A stretch of DNA of 11,911 bases from Verrucomicrobiota bacterium (GTDB taxonomy: Bacteria > Verrucomicrobiota > Verrucomicrobiia > Chthoniobacterales > UBA10450): positions 1 to 11,911 of the forward strand of contig QHPZ01000008.1 in assembly GCA_003219225.1 (NCBI GenBank), read 5' to 3'. Below, one piece after another: positions 1 through 6,638 of the stretch. Position numbers and translations under genes: made by a program. Every line of letters starts with the position of its first letter. Position 1 is the stretch's first letter. The notes under the pieces were generated by a model, which worked only from the letters and a program-made list of their open reading frames with translations, ran no database searches and was not told where the DNA came from.

Positions 1-252
1 CGAACTGGACACAGCCCGCGGATTATCTCGCCGGCCAACAAAGAAATTGTTCTTGCTTCGACGAAGACTGTTCCATTGCGCGCCAAAGTCGACGGCGATG
101 TGCAAAAAATTTATTGGTTCACCGGCACGAAATTCATCGGCCAGGCCGGACCCGAAGAATTTTTAGGGTGGGACGCAGACGCAGGCGATTATGAAATTAC
201 CGCTTTGGATGATCACGGCCGCGCCAGTTCGTGCAGCGTGATCGTACGCTGA
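1..252 (+). CDS. pbpC: Penicillin-binding protein 1C, C-terminal fragment (5' end outside window)
   Basis: Frame 1 is open from the window edge to TGA at 250-252 and gives 83 residues. The segment PRIISPANKEIVLAS, then LRAKVDGDVQKIYWF and a terminal GDYEITALDDHGRAS, matches the BiPBP_C beta-sandwich domain that closes PbpC, the bifunctional class A penicillin-binding protein (glycosyltransferase plus transpeptidase). In that family the domain follows the transpeptidase domain and lies in the periplasm. The catalytic domains are upstream of the window, so nothing can be said about whether the enzyme is intact. The stop codon sits at the end of a weak 5-bp hairpin (241-245 with 252-256). The next gene begins 44 nt later on the same strand. 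The alternative is another envelope protein carrying a free-standing BiPBP_C-like domain, which is less likely. Confidence 0.8.
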   Translation, partial: RTGHSPRIISPANKEIVLASTKTVPLRAKVDGDVQKIYWFTGTKFIGQAGPEEFLGWDADAGDYEITALDDHGRASSCSVIVR

Positions 253-296
253 CGATGGCAATTGCGACGGTCAGATACCGCCGCTACAGATAAAAT

Positions 297-2297
297 GTGT
301 CTCGGCAATACACGCTGAATCGACCGGCAAGATCGACATCGATCCAGATCGAGTACGCGGCGGAGCTGAATGCGCAGCAGCTGGCGGCGGTGACGGCGCC
401 GCCGGGGCCGCAGCTCATTATCGCGGGCGCGGGGTCGGGCAAAACGCGGACGCTGACGTATCGGGTCGCGTACCTGCTCGAGAACGGGATCGATCCGCGC
501 AACATTTTATTGCTCACGTTCACGAACAAAGCCGCGCGACAAATGCTCGATCGGGTGGCGAACCTTTTGCCGATTGATGCGAGCGGGATTTGGGGCGGAA
601 CGTTTCATGCGATCGGGAATCGGATGCTGCGCCGGCACGGCAGCGCGCTCGGCTACCAAAGCAGCTTCACGATCATGGATCGCGAAGATCAGAAAGATTT
701 GATCAACACCGTGATCGCGAGCGCGGGCATTGATCCGAAGGAAATTCGGTTTCCAAAGGGCGACGTGCTCGCGGAGATTTTCAGCTTTGTCGTCAACACG
801 GAGACGCCGCTCGAGCAATTGCTCGCGGAGAAGTTCCCTTACTTTCTGCCGTTGCTCGACAAAATCGGGGACGTGCGCGCGCGCTACGAAAAAAAGAAAA
901 AGGCGACGAACTCGATGGATTTCGATGATCTGCTGGAAAAGACATTGTCGATGTTGCAGCAGCACGAGGAGATCGCGGCAGTTTATCGGCGACAGTTTCA
1001 GTTCATCCTCGTGGACGAATACCAGGACACGAACAAGATTCAGGCGGATTTCATCGACCTGCTCGCGCGCGACCATCGCAACGTCATGGTCGTGGGCGAC
1101 GACGCGCAGTCGATCTATTCCTGGCGCGGCGCGAATTTCAAAAACATTCTCGAATTTCCGAAGCGCTATCCCGACGCGCGCGTGTTCAAGATCGAGATGA
1201 ACTACCGCAGCGTGCCGGAGATCTTGGAAGTGGCGAACGCGGCCATCGCCGCAAACGTGGATCAGTTCCGCAAAAATCTTGCGCCCACGCGCGAATCGCT
1301 CGGGACCAGGCCGGCGGTTGTCGCTTTGAACGATGGCGGCGAGCAGGCGCAGTTCGTCGCCCAGCGGATTCTCGAGCTGCGCGATGAAGATGTCGATCTT
1401 AACGAGATCGCGGTGTTGTATCGCGCGCATTATCACGCCCTCGAATTGCAACTGGAGCTGTCGCGTCGCGGGATTCCGTATCAGATCACCAGCGGCATCC
1501 GCTTTTTCGAACAGGCGCACATCAAGGACGTGATCTCGTTCCTGCGTTTCGTCGCCAATCCGCGCGATGAAGTCGCGTTCAAACGCATGGTGAAACTGTT
1601 GCCGGGTATCGGGAATCGCAGCGCGGAAAATCTTTGGGTCCCATGGGAAAAATCGCTGAACGAGCGCGGCGAAATCAATTCGTGGGGCGAACGTTTGCTG
1701 CCGATGAACGTGAGCGCCCGTTCAAAGAAACACTGGACCCAGCTCGCGCACACGCTCGATGAGATCGCGCCCGGCGGTCAGCCGAATCCACCCTCCGAAA
1801 TGATCACGTCTGTGGTGGAAGCGATTTACGATGACTACGCAAAGGTGAACTTCACCAATTACGAGCTGCGCAAGGAGGACTTAAACCAGCTCGCCGCGTT
1901 TGCCCGTCAGTTTAAAGACGTGAACGAATTTCTGTCGCAGCTTGCGCTCATTAGCAATGTGGATGCCGAGGCGGCGCCGAACCAGACCGCCGATCGCGAA
2001 GCGGTGAACTTGTCCACCGTCCACCAAGCCAAGGGGCTCGAGTTTCACACCGTGTTCGTGATCTGGCTGACTGACGGAATGTTCCCGAGCAGCCGGTCGA
2101 TGGATGCGCGCGAAGATTTGGAGGAGGAGCGCCGCCTGTTTTACGTCGCGATCACCCGGGCGAAGGAGGAACTTTATCTGGCTTATCCGCACATGCGGCT
2201 CACGGGCGGCTACGGCGACGTTTTCCAGCGGCCGTCGCGGTTCTTGAAAGAAATTCCAAACCCGCTCGTCGAAGACTGGGAAGTGAAGCGGAGCTAA
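297..2297 (+). CDS. uvrD: UvrD/PcrA/Rep-family ATP-dependent DNA helicase (superfamily 1A)
   Basis: The 666-residue product is a 3'-5' DNA helicase of the kind used in nucleotide excision repair, mismatch repair and replication-fork rescue. The superfamily 1 motifs are all visible in order: Q motif LNAQQLAAV (about 24-32), Walker A GAGSGKT (44-50), Ia LTFTNKAA (73-80), Walker B VDEYQDTN (239-246), III GDDAQSIYSWRGA (from 267), IV MNYRS (301-305), V STVHQAKGLEF (573-583), and VI with RRLFYVAITRA (612-622). It ends soon after motif VI with PSRFLKEIPNPLVEDWE, so it lacks the C-terminal extension of typical 720-750 aa UvrD/PcrA and is closer in length to Rep. The start is GTG at 297. The in-frame TAA at 291-293 rules out a longer protein, and no Shine-Dalgarno is seen. 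UvrD, PcrA and Rep cannot be told apart from sequence alone, so the symbol is family level. Confidence 0.95.
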   Translation: MSRQYTLNRPARSTSIQIEYAAELNAQQLAAVTAPPGPQLIIAGAGSGKTRTLTYRVAYLLENGIDPRNILLLTFTNKAARQMLDRVANLLPIDASGIWGGTFHAIGNRMLRRHGSALGYQSSFTIMDREDQKDLINTVIASAGIDPKEIRFPKGDVLAEIFSFVVNTETPLEQLLAEKFPYFLPLLDKIGDVRARYEKKKKATNSMDFDDLLEKTLSMLQQHEEIAAVYRRQFQFILVDEYQDTNKIQADFIDLLARDHRNVMVVGDDAQSIYSWRGANFKNILEFPKRYPDARVFKIEMNYRSVPEILEVANAAIAANVDQFRKNLAPTRESLGTRPAVVALNDGGEQAQFVAQRILELRDEDVDLNEIAVLYRAHYHALELQLELSRRGIPYQITSGIRFFEQAHIKDVISFLRFVANPRDEVAFKRMVKLLPGIGNRSAENLWVPWEKSLNERGEINSWGERLLPMNVSARSKKHWTQLAHTLDEIAPGGQPNPPSEMITSVVEAIYDDYAKVNFTNYELRKEDLNQLAAFARQFKDVNEFLSQLALISNVDAEAAPNQTADREAVNLSTVHQAKGLEFHTVFVIWLTDGMFPSSRSMDAREDLEEERRLFYVAITRAKEELYLAYPHMRLTGGYGDVFQRPSRFLKEIPNPLVEDWEVKRS

Positions 2298-2305
2298 AGC
2301 TCCGC
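2288..2305 (+). repeat. Perfect 8-bp palindrome spanning the helicase stop codon
   Basis: GCGGAGCT (2288-2295) and AGCTCCGC (2298-2305) are perfect inverted arms separated by 2 nt. The TAA stop (2295-2297) lies at the centre. As RNA the inner pairs would open, leaving a 6-bp GC-rich stem with a CTAAAG loop. No U-tract follows, so it is not a canonical intrinsic terminator. It may be a copy of a short dispersed repeat that supplied the last codons and the stop, but that needs other copies in the genome. Confidence 0.7.
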
Positions 2306-2307
2306 AA

Positions 2308-2433
2308 ATGACGAAGCACGAATGACGAAGGACGAAGGAAGCCCGAATGTCCGAATGACGAAATGCGGCGTCTGGTTTTTTCGCCATTTGGATTTCGTCA
2401 TTAATTCGTCATTCGTCATTCGTGCTTCGTCAT
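2308..2433. repeat. Inverted array of ATGACGAA / TTCGTCAT units filling the helicase-malQ spacer
   Basis: The left half carries ATGACGAA at 2308-2315, 2322-2329 and 2355-2362. The right half carries the complement TTCGTCAT at 2394-2401, 2405-2412, 2412-2419 and 2426-2433. The outermost 22 nt (2308-2329) are an exact reverse complement of 2412-2433, so the spacer can fold back on itself. Between the halves lies a non-repetitive core of about 30 nt with a T6 run at 2376-2381. The array ends 7 nt before the malQ start codon and nothing in the spacer looks like a ribosome binding site. A related array sits at 4118-4240. No coding potential is seen here. Confidence 0.9.
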
Positions 2434-2440
2434 TCTGCTA

Positions 2441-4118
2441 ATGCAGCTTTCGCCGGAGAAAAAGATCGCGGGGGTTCTTGCGCCGCTGTTTGGGTTGCGC
2501 GGCGATGACGATCTGGGGATCGGCGACGTGGCGGTCTTGCGCGAGTTCGTCGACTGGGCGGCGCAGATTGGCTTCAAACTTGTGCAGTTGCTGCCGATCA
2601 ACGAAACCGGTGGCGACCACAGCCCTTACAACGCGATCAGCGCGATGGCGATCGAGCCGACAACGTTGCATTTGGCGCCTGGCTCACCGGTTGAGCTCAA
2701 GCGCAAAGATTTCGACGCCGTGCTCGCCGATGTCGATCCTTCGACTGGGTTCAGGACAAACCTTGCCGAGTTGCGCCAGAACGGCGTCAAATACCGCAGG
2801 GTTTTCCGCAGGTGCGACCAAAGATCGACAACAACTCTTCCACACGTTCTGCGCGGAAGAAGCGGCCTGGCTGGAGAATTACGTCCTGTTTCGCGTGTTG
2901 ATGGAGGAGAACGGCGAGAGCGAAGCATGGGACCACTGGCCGAAAGAGCAGCAGACAATCGCTTCCGCGCGCGCCTGGTTGGATCGACAATCGCCTGAGA
3001 GACAGAAGCAATTCCGCGCGCGCGCAGATTTCTTCCGCTACGTGCAATGGATCGCGCATGAGCAATGGTCGGCGCTTAGGAATTACGCCGAGCAACGCGA
3101 CGTTGCGCTGATGGGCGACATCCCCTTTGGCGTCAGCTATTACAGCGCGGATGTTTTTTCCCGGCCGGGCGAATTCATGCTCGACTGGTGCGGTGGCGCG
3201 CCGCCGGAAACGCATTTCAAAGACGACCAGTTCACGGTGAAATGGGGACAGAATTGGGGCATTCCACTTTACCGTTGGGACGCAATGCGCGCGGGGAATT
3301 TCGATTGGTGGCGACAACGAGTTCGCGCGATCTGCCAGAGTTTCCACCTCTTTCGGATCGATCACGTGCTCGGGTTTTATCGGATCTACGCGTTCCCGTG
3401 GCGCCCGCGGCAGAACAAGAAATTTCTGCCGCTGGAGTGGAACCAAATGCTGGAACGAACTGGCGGCCGTGTGCCGCACTTCATCCCGCGCGATGATCTA
3501 ACGCCGGAGAATTGCGCGGCGAACCAGCGCGAAGGCAAAGAATATTTGCGCGTTGTGCTGGATGGGGCAGGCGATGCACGCGTGATCGGCGAGGACCTCG
3601 GCACCGTGCCCGATTATGTGCGGCCGAGCTTGCGTTCGCTTGGCATCGCCGGCTTCAAAATCCCGCAATGGGAATTTTACCACGGGCGGGTCACGCCCGC
3701 CTCGGAGTACGAGCGGCTCTCGGTCGCGACCTACGCGACACACGATCATCCACCGCTCCGTGCGTTGTGGGCCGAGGCCTTCGAGGGTGCAAGATCGACA
3801 TCGGACCAGACGCGGTTCGAGCTGGAGAAGATCGCCACGTTCGCCGGCTTCAAACGCACGAGCGGATCGATCGATTTCGAGAAAGATTTTTATCCCGCAG
3901 TCATGTCCGCCCTCTTCAACTGCAACTCGTGGATCGCGATCGTGATGATTACCGATCTGCTGGTGCGCAAATATCGGTTCAACGTGCCCGGCACGGCCGG
4001 GAGCGGAAACTGGACCCGGCGCATGCAACGCAGCGTCTCGGAATTGCGCGCAAGCAAGACCGAGCAGCGGCGGATGCGATTAATTCGCGAGCTGCTGGAG
4101 AAGAGCGGGCGGATTTAA
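2441..4118 (+). pseudogene. malQ: 4-alpha-glucanotransferase (GH77, MalQ), interrupted by a frameshift
   Basis: MalQ (amylomaltase) transfers alpha-1,4-glucan segments in maltodextrin/glycogen metabolism in the cytoplasm. The N-terminus from ATG 2441 is clear: GVLAPLFGLRGDDDLGIGD, LVQLLPINETGGDHSPYNA. Homology then jumps to the next frame and runs to TAA at 4116-4118: GDIPFGVSYYSADVF, KWGQNWGIPLYRW. The GH77 catalytic carboxylates are all present downstream: Asp in FRIDHVLGF (codon 3360-3362), Glu in VIGEDLG (3591-3593), Asp in YATHDHPPL (3744-3746). The jump falls between YRRVF (ending 2806) and ATKDRQQLF (from 2814). Removing the 7 nt 2807-2813 restores the frame with family-like spacing. 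Those 7 nt begin CGCAGG, which also occurs 12 nt upstream. An in-frame 24-nt repeat lies at 2738-2761. Repaired length is about 556 aa. It may be a pseudogene or an assembly error. No Shine-Dalgarno is visible. Confidence 0.88.
2738..2761 (+). repeat. 24-nt in-frame insertion resembling the CCTTCGACT...CAGGACA dispersed repeat
   Basis: The stretch begins CCTTCGACTGGG and ends CAGGACAAAC, encoding PSTGFRTN. It interrupts the MalQ segment ADVD / LAELRQNGVKYRRV, which reads as a normal GH77 junction if the 24 nt are removed. The core resembles a short repeat (TTCGAC...CTCAGGACA) that I recall as scattered through many environmental bacterial genomes, where it also appears translated inside proteins. 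Its length is a multiple of three, so it does not itself break the frame. The family assignment is from memory. Confidence 0.5.
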
Positions 4119-4130
4119 TGACGAAATCCG
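4110..4130 (+). repeat. 7-bp hairpin at the malQ stop codon
   Basis: CGGATTT (4110-4116) pairs perfectly with AAATCCG (4124-4130) around a 7-nt loop. The stop TAA (4116-4118) lies at the stem-loop boundary. No U-tract follows. The right arm overlaps the first unit of the following repeat array, so the hairpin may be a by-product of that repeat. Confidence 0.5.
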
Positions 4131-4240
4131 AATGACCAATGACGAAGGAATGACGAAGCTCGAATGACGAAAGGGATACCGTGGCTTTCGTCATTCGTCA
4201 TTCGGGCTTGATTCGTCATTCGTCATTCGTCATTCGTCAT
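4118..4240. repeat. Second ATGACGAA / TTCGTCAT inverted array, with a 7-bp tandem run abutting mdh
   Basis: ATGACGAA units occur at 4118-4125, 4139-4146, 4150-4157 and 4164-4171, with a degenerate copy near 4132. TTCGTCAT units occur at 4187-4194, 4194-4201, 4212-4219, 4219-4226, 4226-4233 and 4233-4240. The last four form an exact tandem of ATTCGTC (4211-4238). A 13-bp perfect stem (4161-4173 with 4185-4197) marks the turn. The first unit overlaps the malQ stop codon and the last ends 2 nt before the mdh ATG. The array therefore fills the whole intergenic region and replaces any ribosome binding site. Confidence 0.92.
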
Positions 4241-4242
4241 TC

Positions 4243-5229
4243 ATGAAATCTCCAATCAAAGTCACCGTGACCGGCGCGGCGGGGCAGATCGGTTACTCGC
4301 TGCTTTTTCGGATCGCGTCGGGCGAAATGTTCGGGCCGGACCAGCCGCTTGCCCTGCACTTGATCGAGATCCCGGCCGCACTCGGCGCGCTCGAAGGCGT
4401 GGTGATGGAACTGCAGGACTGCGCGTTCCCGCTCTTGCAATCGGTCGTGCCGACGGCGGATCTGGATGAAGGTTTTCGCGACATCAACTGGGCCTTGCTG
4501 GTGGGGAGCGTGCCGCGCAAGGCCGGGATGGAACGCAAAGATTTGTTAGGCATCAACGGCAAGATTTTCGTCGGCCAGGGGCAGGCGATTGAAAGAAACG
4601 CAGCGGCCGATGTGCGCGTGCTCGTCGTCGGCAATCCGTGCAACACGAATTGCCTAATCGCGATGAACAACGCGAAAAAAATCCCAAGCGACCGCTGGTT
4701 CGCGATGACCCGCCTGGATGAAAATCGGGCGCGCGCCCAGCTAGCGCACAAAGCCGGCGTGGAAATCACGCGCGTCACGAACATGACGATCTGGGGCAAC
4801 CATTCCTCGACGCAATATCCCGATTTTTACAACGCGAAGATCGACAGTCGACCGGCGAACGAAGTGATCGGAGACGACAACTGGCTAAAAGAAGATTTCA
4901 TCGCGGCCGTGCAGCAGCGCGGCGCCGCGATCATCAAGGCGCGCGGGCTGTCTTCAGCCGGTTCGGCGGCGAACGCGATTGTCGACACGGTCCGGTTTCT
5001 GAATAACGATACGCCCACTGACGACTGGCACAGTGTCGCAGTCTGCTCGGATGGCAGCTATGATGTGGAGAAGGATTTGATCTCCTCATTCCCTGTCCGC
5101 GTCCGCGACGGGAAATGTGAAATTGTTGAGAAACTTCCGATCAACGCGTTCAGCCGCGACAAGATCGACAAGTCGATCGCGGAACTGAAAGAGGAGAAAT
5201 CCATGGTGGGCGAGTTGCTCGGAAGATAA
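4243..5229 (+). CDS. mdh: Malate dehydrogenase (NAD-dependent, cytosolic-type MDH)
   Basis: The 328-residue product oxidises malate to oxaloacetate in the TCA cycle. Visible elements are the Rossmann glycine motif GAAGQIGY (11-18), Glu42 in LIEIP at the end of beta-2, where an acidic residue is expected for NAD preference, the mobile substrate loop PRKAGMER with Arg92 and Arg98, NPCNTN (131-136), LDENRA with Asp159 and Arg162, and the catalytic His187 in WGNHSS. The GVVMELQDCAFPLL segment is typical of the cytosolic/type 2 bacterial MDH group, and the length is normal for it. The ATG follows the TTCGTCAT tandem array at once, with no Shine-Dalgarno. The gene is in the same direction as malQ and could be co-transcribed or have its own promoter, though none is recognisable. 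The stop codon lies inside the left arm of a terminator-like hairpin. Confidence 0.97.
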   Translation: MKSPIKVTVTGAAGQIGYSLLFRIASGEMFGPDQPLALHLIEIPAALGALEGVVMELQDCAFPLLQSVVPTADLDEGFRDINWALLVGSVPRKAGMERKDLLGINGKIFVGQGQAIERNAAADVRVLVVGNPCNTNCLIAMNNAKKIPSDRWFAMTRLDENRARAQLAHKAGVEITRVTNMTIWGNHSSTQYPDFYNAKIDSRPANEVIGDDNWLKEDFIAAVQQRGAAIIKARGLSSAGSAANAIVDTVRFLNNDTPTDDWHSVAVCSDGSYDVEKDLISSFPVRVRDGKCEIVEKLPINAFSRDKIDKSIAELKEEKSMVGELLGR

Positions 5230-5276
5230 GCGTCGGGGTGGCTCGGCCGGCGAGGCATACGCTTATCGGTGTTTTT
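5225..5276 (+). terminator. Probable intrinsic terminator of mdh
   Basis: GATAAGCGT (5225-5233) pairs perfectly over 9 bp with ACGCTTATC (5259-5267). The interior is GC-rich and can form a second small stem (CTCG 5242-5245 with CGAG 5251-5254). A T5 run follows at 5272-5276, 4 nt after the stem. The left arm contains the mdh stop TAA (5227-5229). The T-run is on the plus side only, so the signal fits mdh rather than the convergent MBOAT gene ending at 5302. The long apical region is unusual for a simple terminator. Confidence 0.6.
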
Positions 5277-5301
5277 GCGGCAAGCGCGGCGTGGCGAGCG
5301 A

Positions 5302-6629
5302 CTAAAATTGGAAATAAATGAACGGTATTTTCTCGGTGACGGAAAACAGTTCGAGCACCAGAAACACGCAAGCAAAAGCGGGGACCTGGACATAAGCCGG
5401 CGCGAGCGCGAGGCGCCGAAGGTAACCGCGGCGCTCTTCCAGAACGGCGAGGACGAAGGAGACAAAAAACAGCGCGATCGTGCCCGTGGTCAGGACACTG
5501 CTGCCCGCAGCGTGTTGCCAGTCAAAGAAGAAAGCGGCAGCCGCGATGAGGAGGAGAAATGTAATCATCACCTTCAGCGGGTGAAAAGCGCGTGCTTCGA
5601 GCGCACGGCCGAACTTGCTGCCGGTGAGCTTCTGTTGAAACACGCGGTAGAGCACGACGAAGATTCCAAAGTAGACTCCCCAAATCACAAAATTCCAACT
5701 CGCGCCATGCCACAGGCCGAGCAGCAACATGGTTAGCATAATCGCAAAATAAACTTTGATTCGGCTCCGCGTTCCGCGGGTGAGCGGCAGAAACAAGTAG
5801 TCTCGCACCCAGCTCGAGAGAGTGATATGCCAGCGTTGCCAGAACTGGACCACGTTCGCGGCAAGGTACGGGCGTTCGAAATTGATCGGAAACTCAAAGC
5901 CGAAAACTTTGGCACAGCCGCGGGCAATGTCGGTGTAGCCGGAAAAATCGAAATAAAGTTGCATCGCGAACGCGAGCGCACCCGACCACGCCGCCAGCCA
6001 GCCCCGATGCGCGGCGATGTTGTTAAAATAGGCATCGGAAACAATCGCGAACCGATCGGCGAAGACCATTTTTTTAATGAGACCGGTCAGGATCAATGCG
6101 ATGCCGCGGTTCAGCGTGGCCGCCGAAGGTGCGCGCCACTGCTGGATCTGAGGCAGGAATTGTCTGGCGCGGAGAATGGGGCCGGCGATCAGGTGCGGGA
6201 AAAACGCGATGAAGAAAGCATAATCGATGAAGTTGCGGATGGCGGTGGTTTTGCGCCGGTAGACGTCGATCGTGTAGGAGAGGCTGCCAAAGGTGTAAAA
6301 ACTGATTCCAACCGGCAGAAAGATGTTGAGAGTCACCGAATCGGCCGGCAAACCGAGGAGCGCGGCAAGCGAGGAAACAAAAAAGTTGTAGTACTTGAAA
6401 AACCCGATGGCTTGCGCGTTTTGTCCGCCGCGGTTTCAAGCAGGATGCCAGGGAAATAATCAGCGACGGTAGACGCGAGGATCAGCACGATGAAACGTGG
6501 ATTCCACCACATGTAAAAGAAATAGCTCGCCGCCAGCAGCAGAACCTTGCCCGCGCGGTAGGGCAGGCTGTAGAAGCCGATCACGACGACCGCGAAAAAA
6601 ATCCAAAACTCGAAACTATTGAAGAGCAT
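5302..6629 (-). pseudogene. AlgI/PatA-like MBOAT O-acyltransferase, frameshifted near its N-terminus
   Basis: This is a membrane-bound O-acyltransferase of the AlgI type, which moves acyl (usually acetyl) groups across the membrane for O-acetylation of exopolysaccharide or wall glycans. From ATG at 6629-6627 the frame gives MLFNSFEFWIFFAVV ... ASYFFYMWWNPRFIVLIL ... ADYFPGILLE, the classic AlgI N-terminus with membrane helices, up to about Lys73. Homology then continues in another frame: GFFKYYNFFVSS, LNIFLPVGISFYTFGSLSY, YFDFSGYTDIARG, FWQRWHITLSSWVRDY and LLGLWHGASWNF with the conserved MBOAT His, to TAG at 5304-5302. Between TRK and GFFKYYNF the family normally has about 12-13 more hydrophobic residues, so a deletion of about 37-40 nt (3n+1) at 6409/6410 is the likely cause. 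An internal ATG at 6351 could restart translation but would lack the first helices. The gene starts 9 nt after the SGNH stop, in the same transcript. Confidence 0.87.
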
Positions 6630-6638
6630 GGCGAAAAC

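Noticed and set aside
295..318. Seven-codon peptide (ATG 295 to TGA) overlapping the helicase GTG start
   Set aside because: It could be a leader peptide, but it is very short, has no ribosome binding site, and is expected by chance.
507..1520. Long minus-strand open frame (337 codons) opposite the helicase gene
   Set aside because: It lies wholly antisense to a gene with all SF1 motifs, has no recognisable domain, and is rich in Arg/His/Leu as expected for a shadow frame in GC-rich DNA.
2366..2386. T6 run in the helicase-malQ spacer as an intrinsic terminator
   Set aside because: The only stem nearby is short and bulged, and the T-run falls in its loop rather than after it.
2441..2998. Programmed ribosomal frameshift in malQ
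   Set aside because: No slippery heptamer or downstream stimulatory structure is evident at the homology jump, and family spacing suggests 7 extra nucleotides rather than a simple shift.
4118..4240. CRISPR-like array from the regularly spaced repeats
   Set aside because: Units are only 7-8 nt, largely without unique spacers, and inverted between halves. No cas gene is present.
5827..6459. Plus-strand open frame of 210 codons opposite the MBOAT gene
   Set aside because: The minus strand carries clear MBOAT motifs. The plus-strand translation is low-complexity, charged and without family features.
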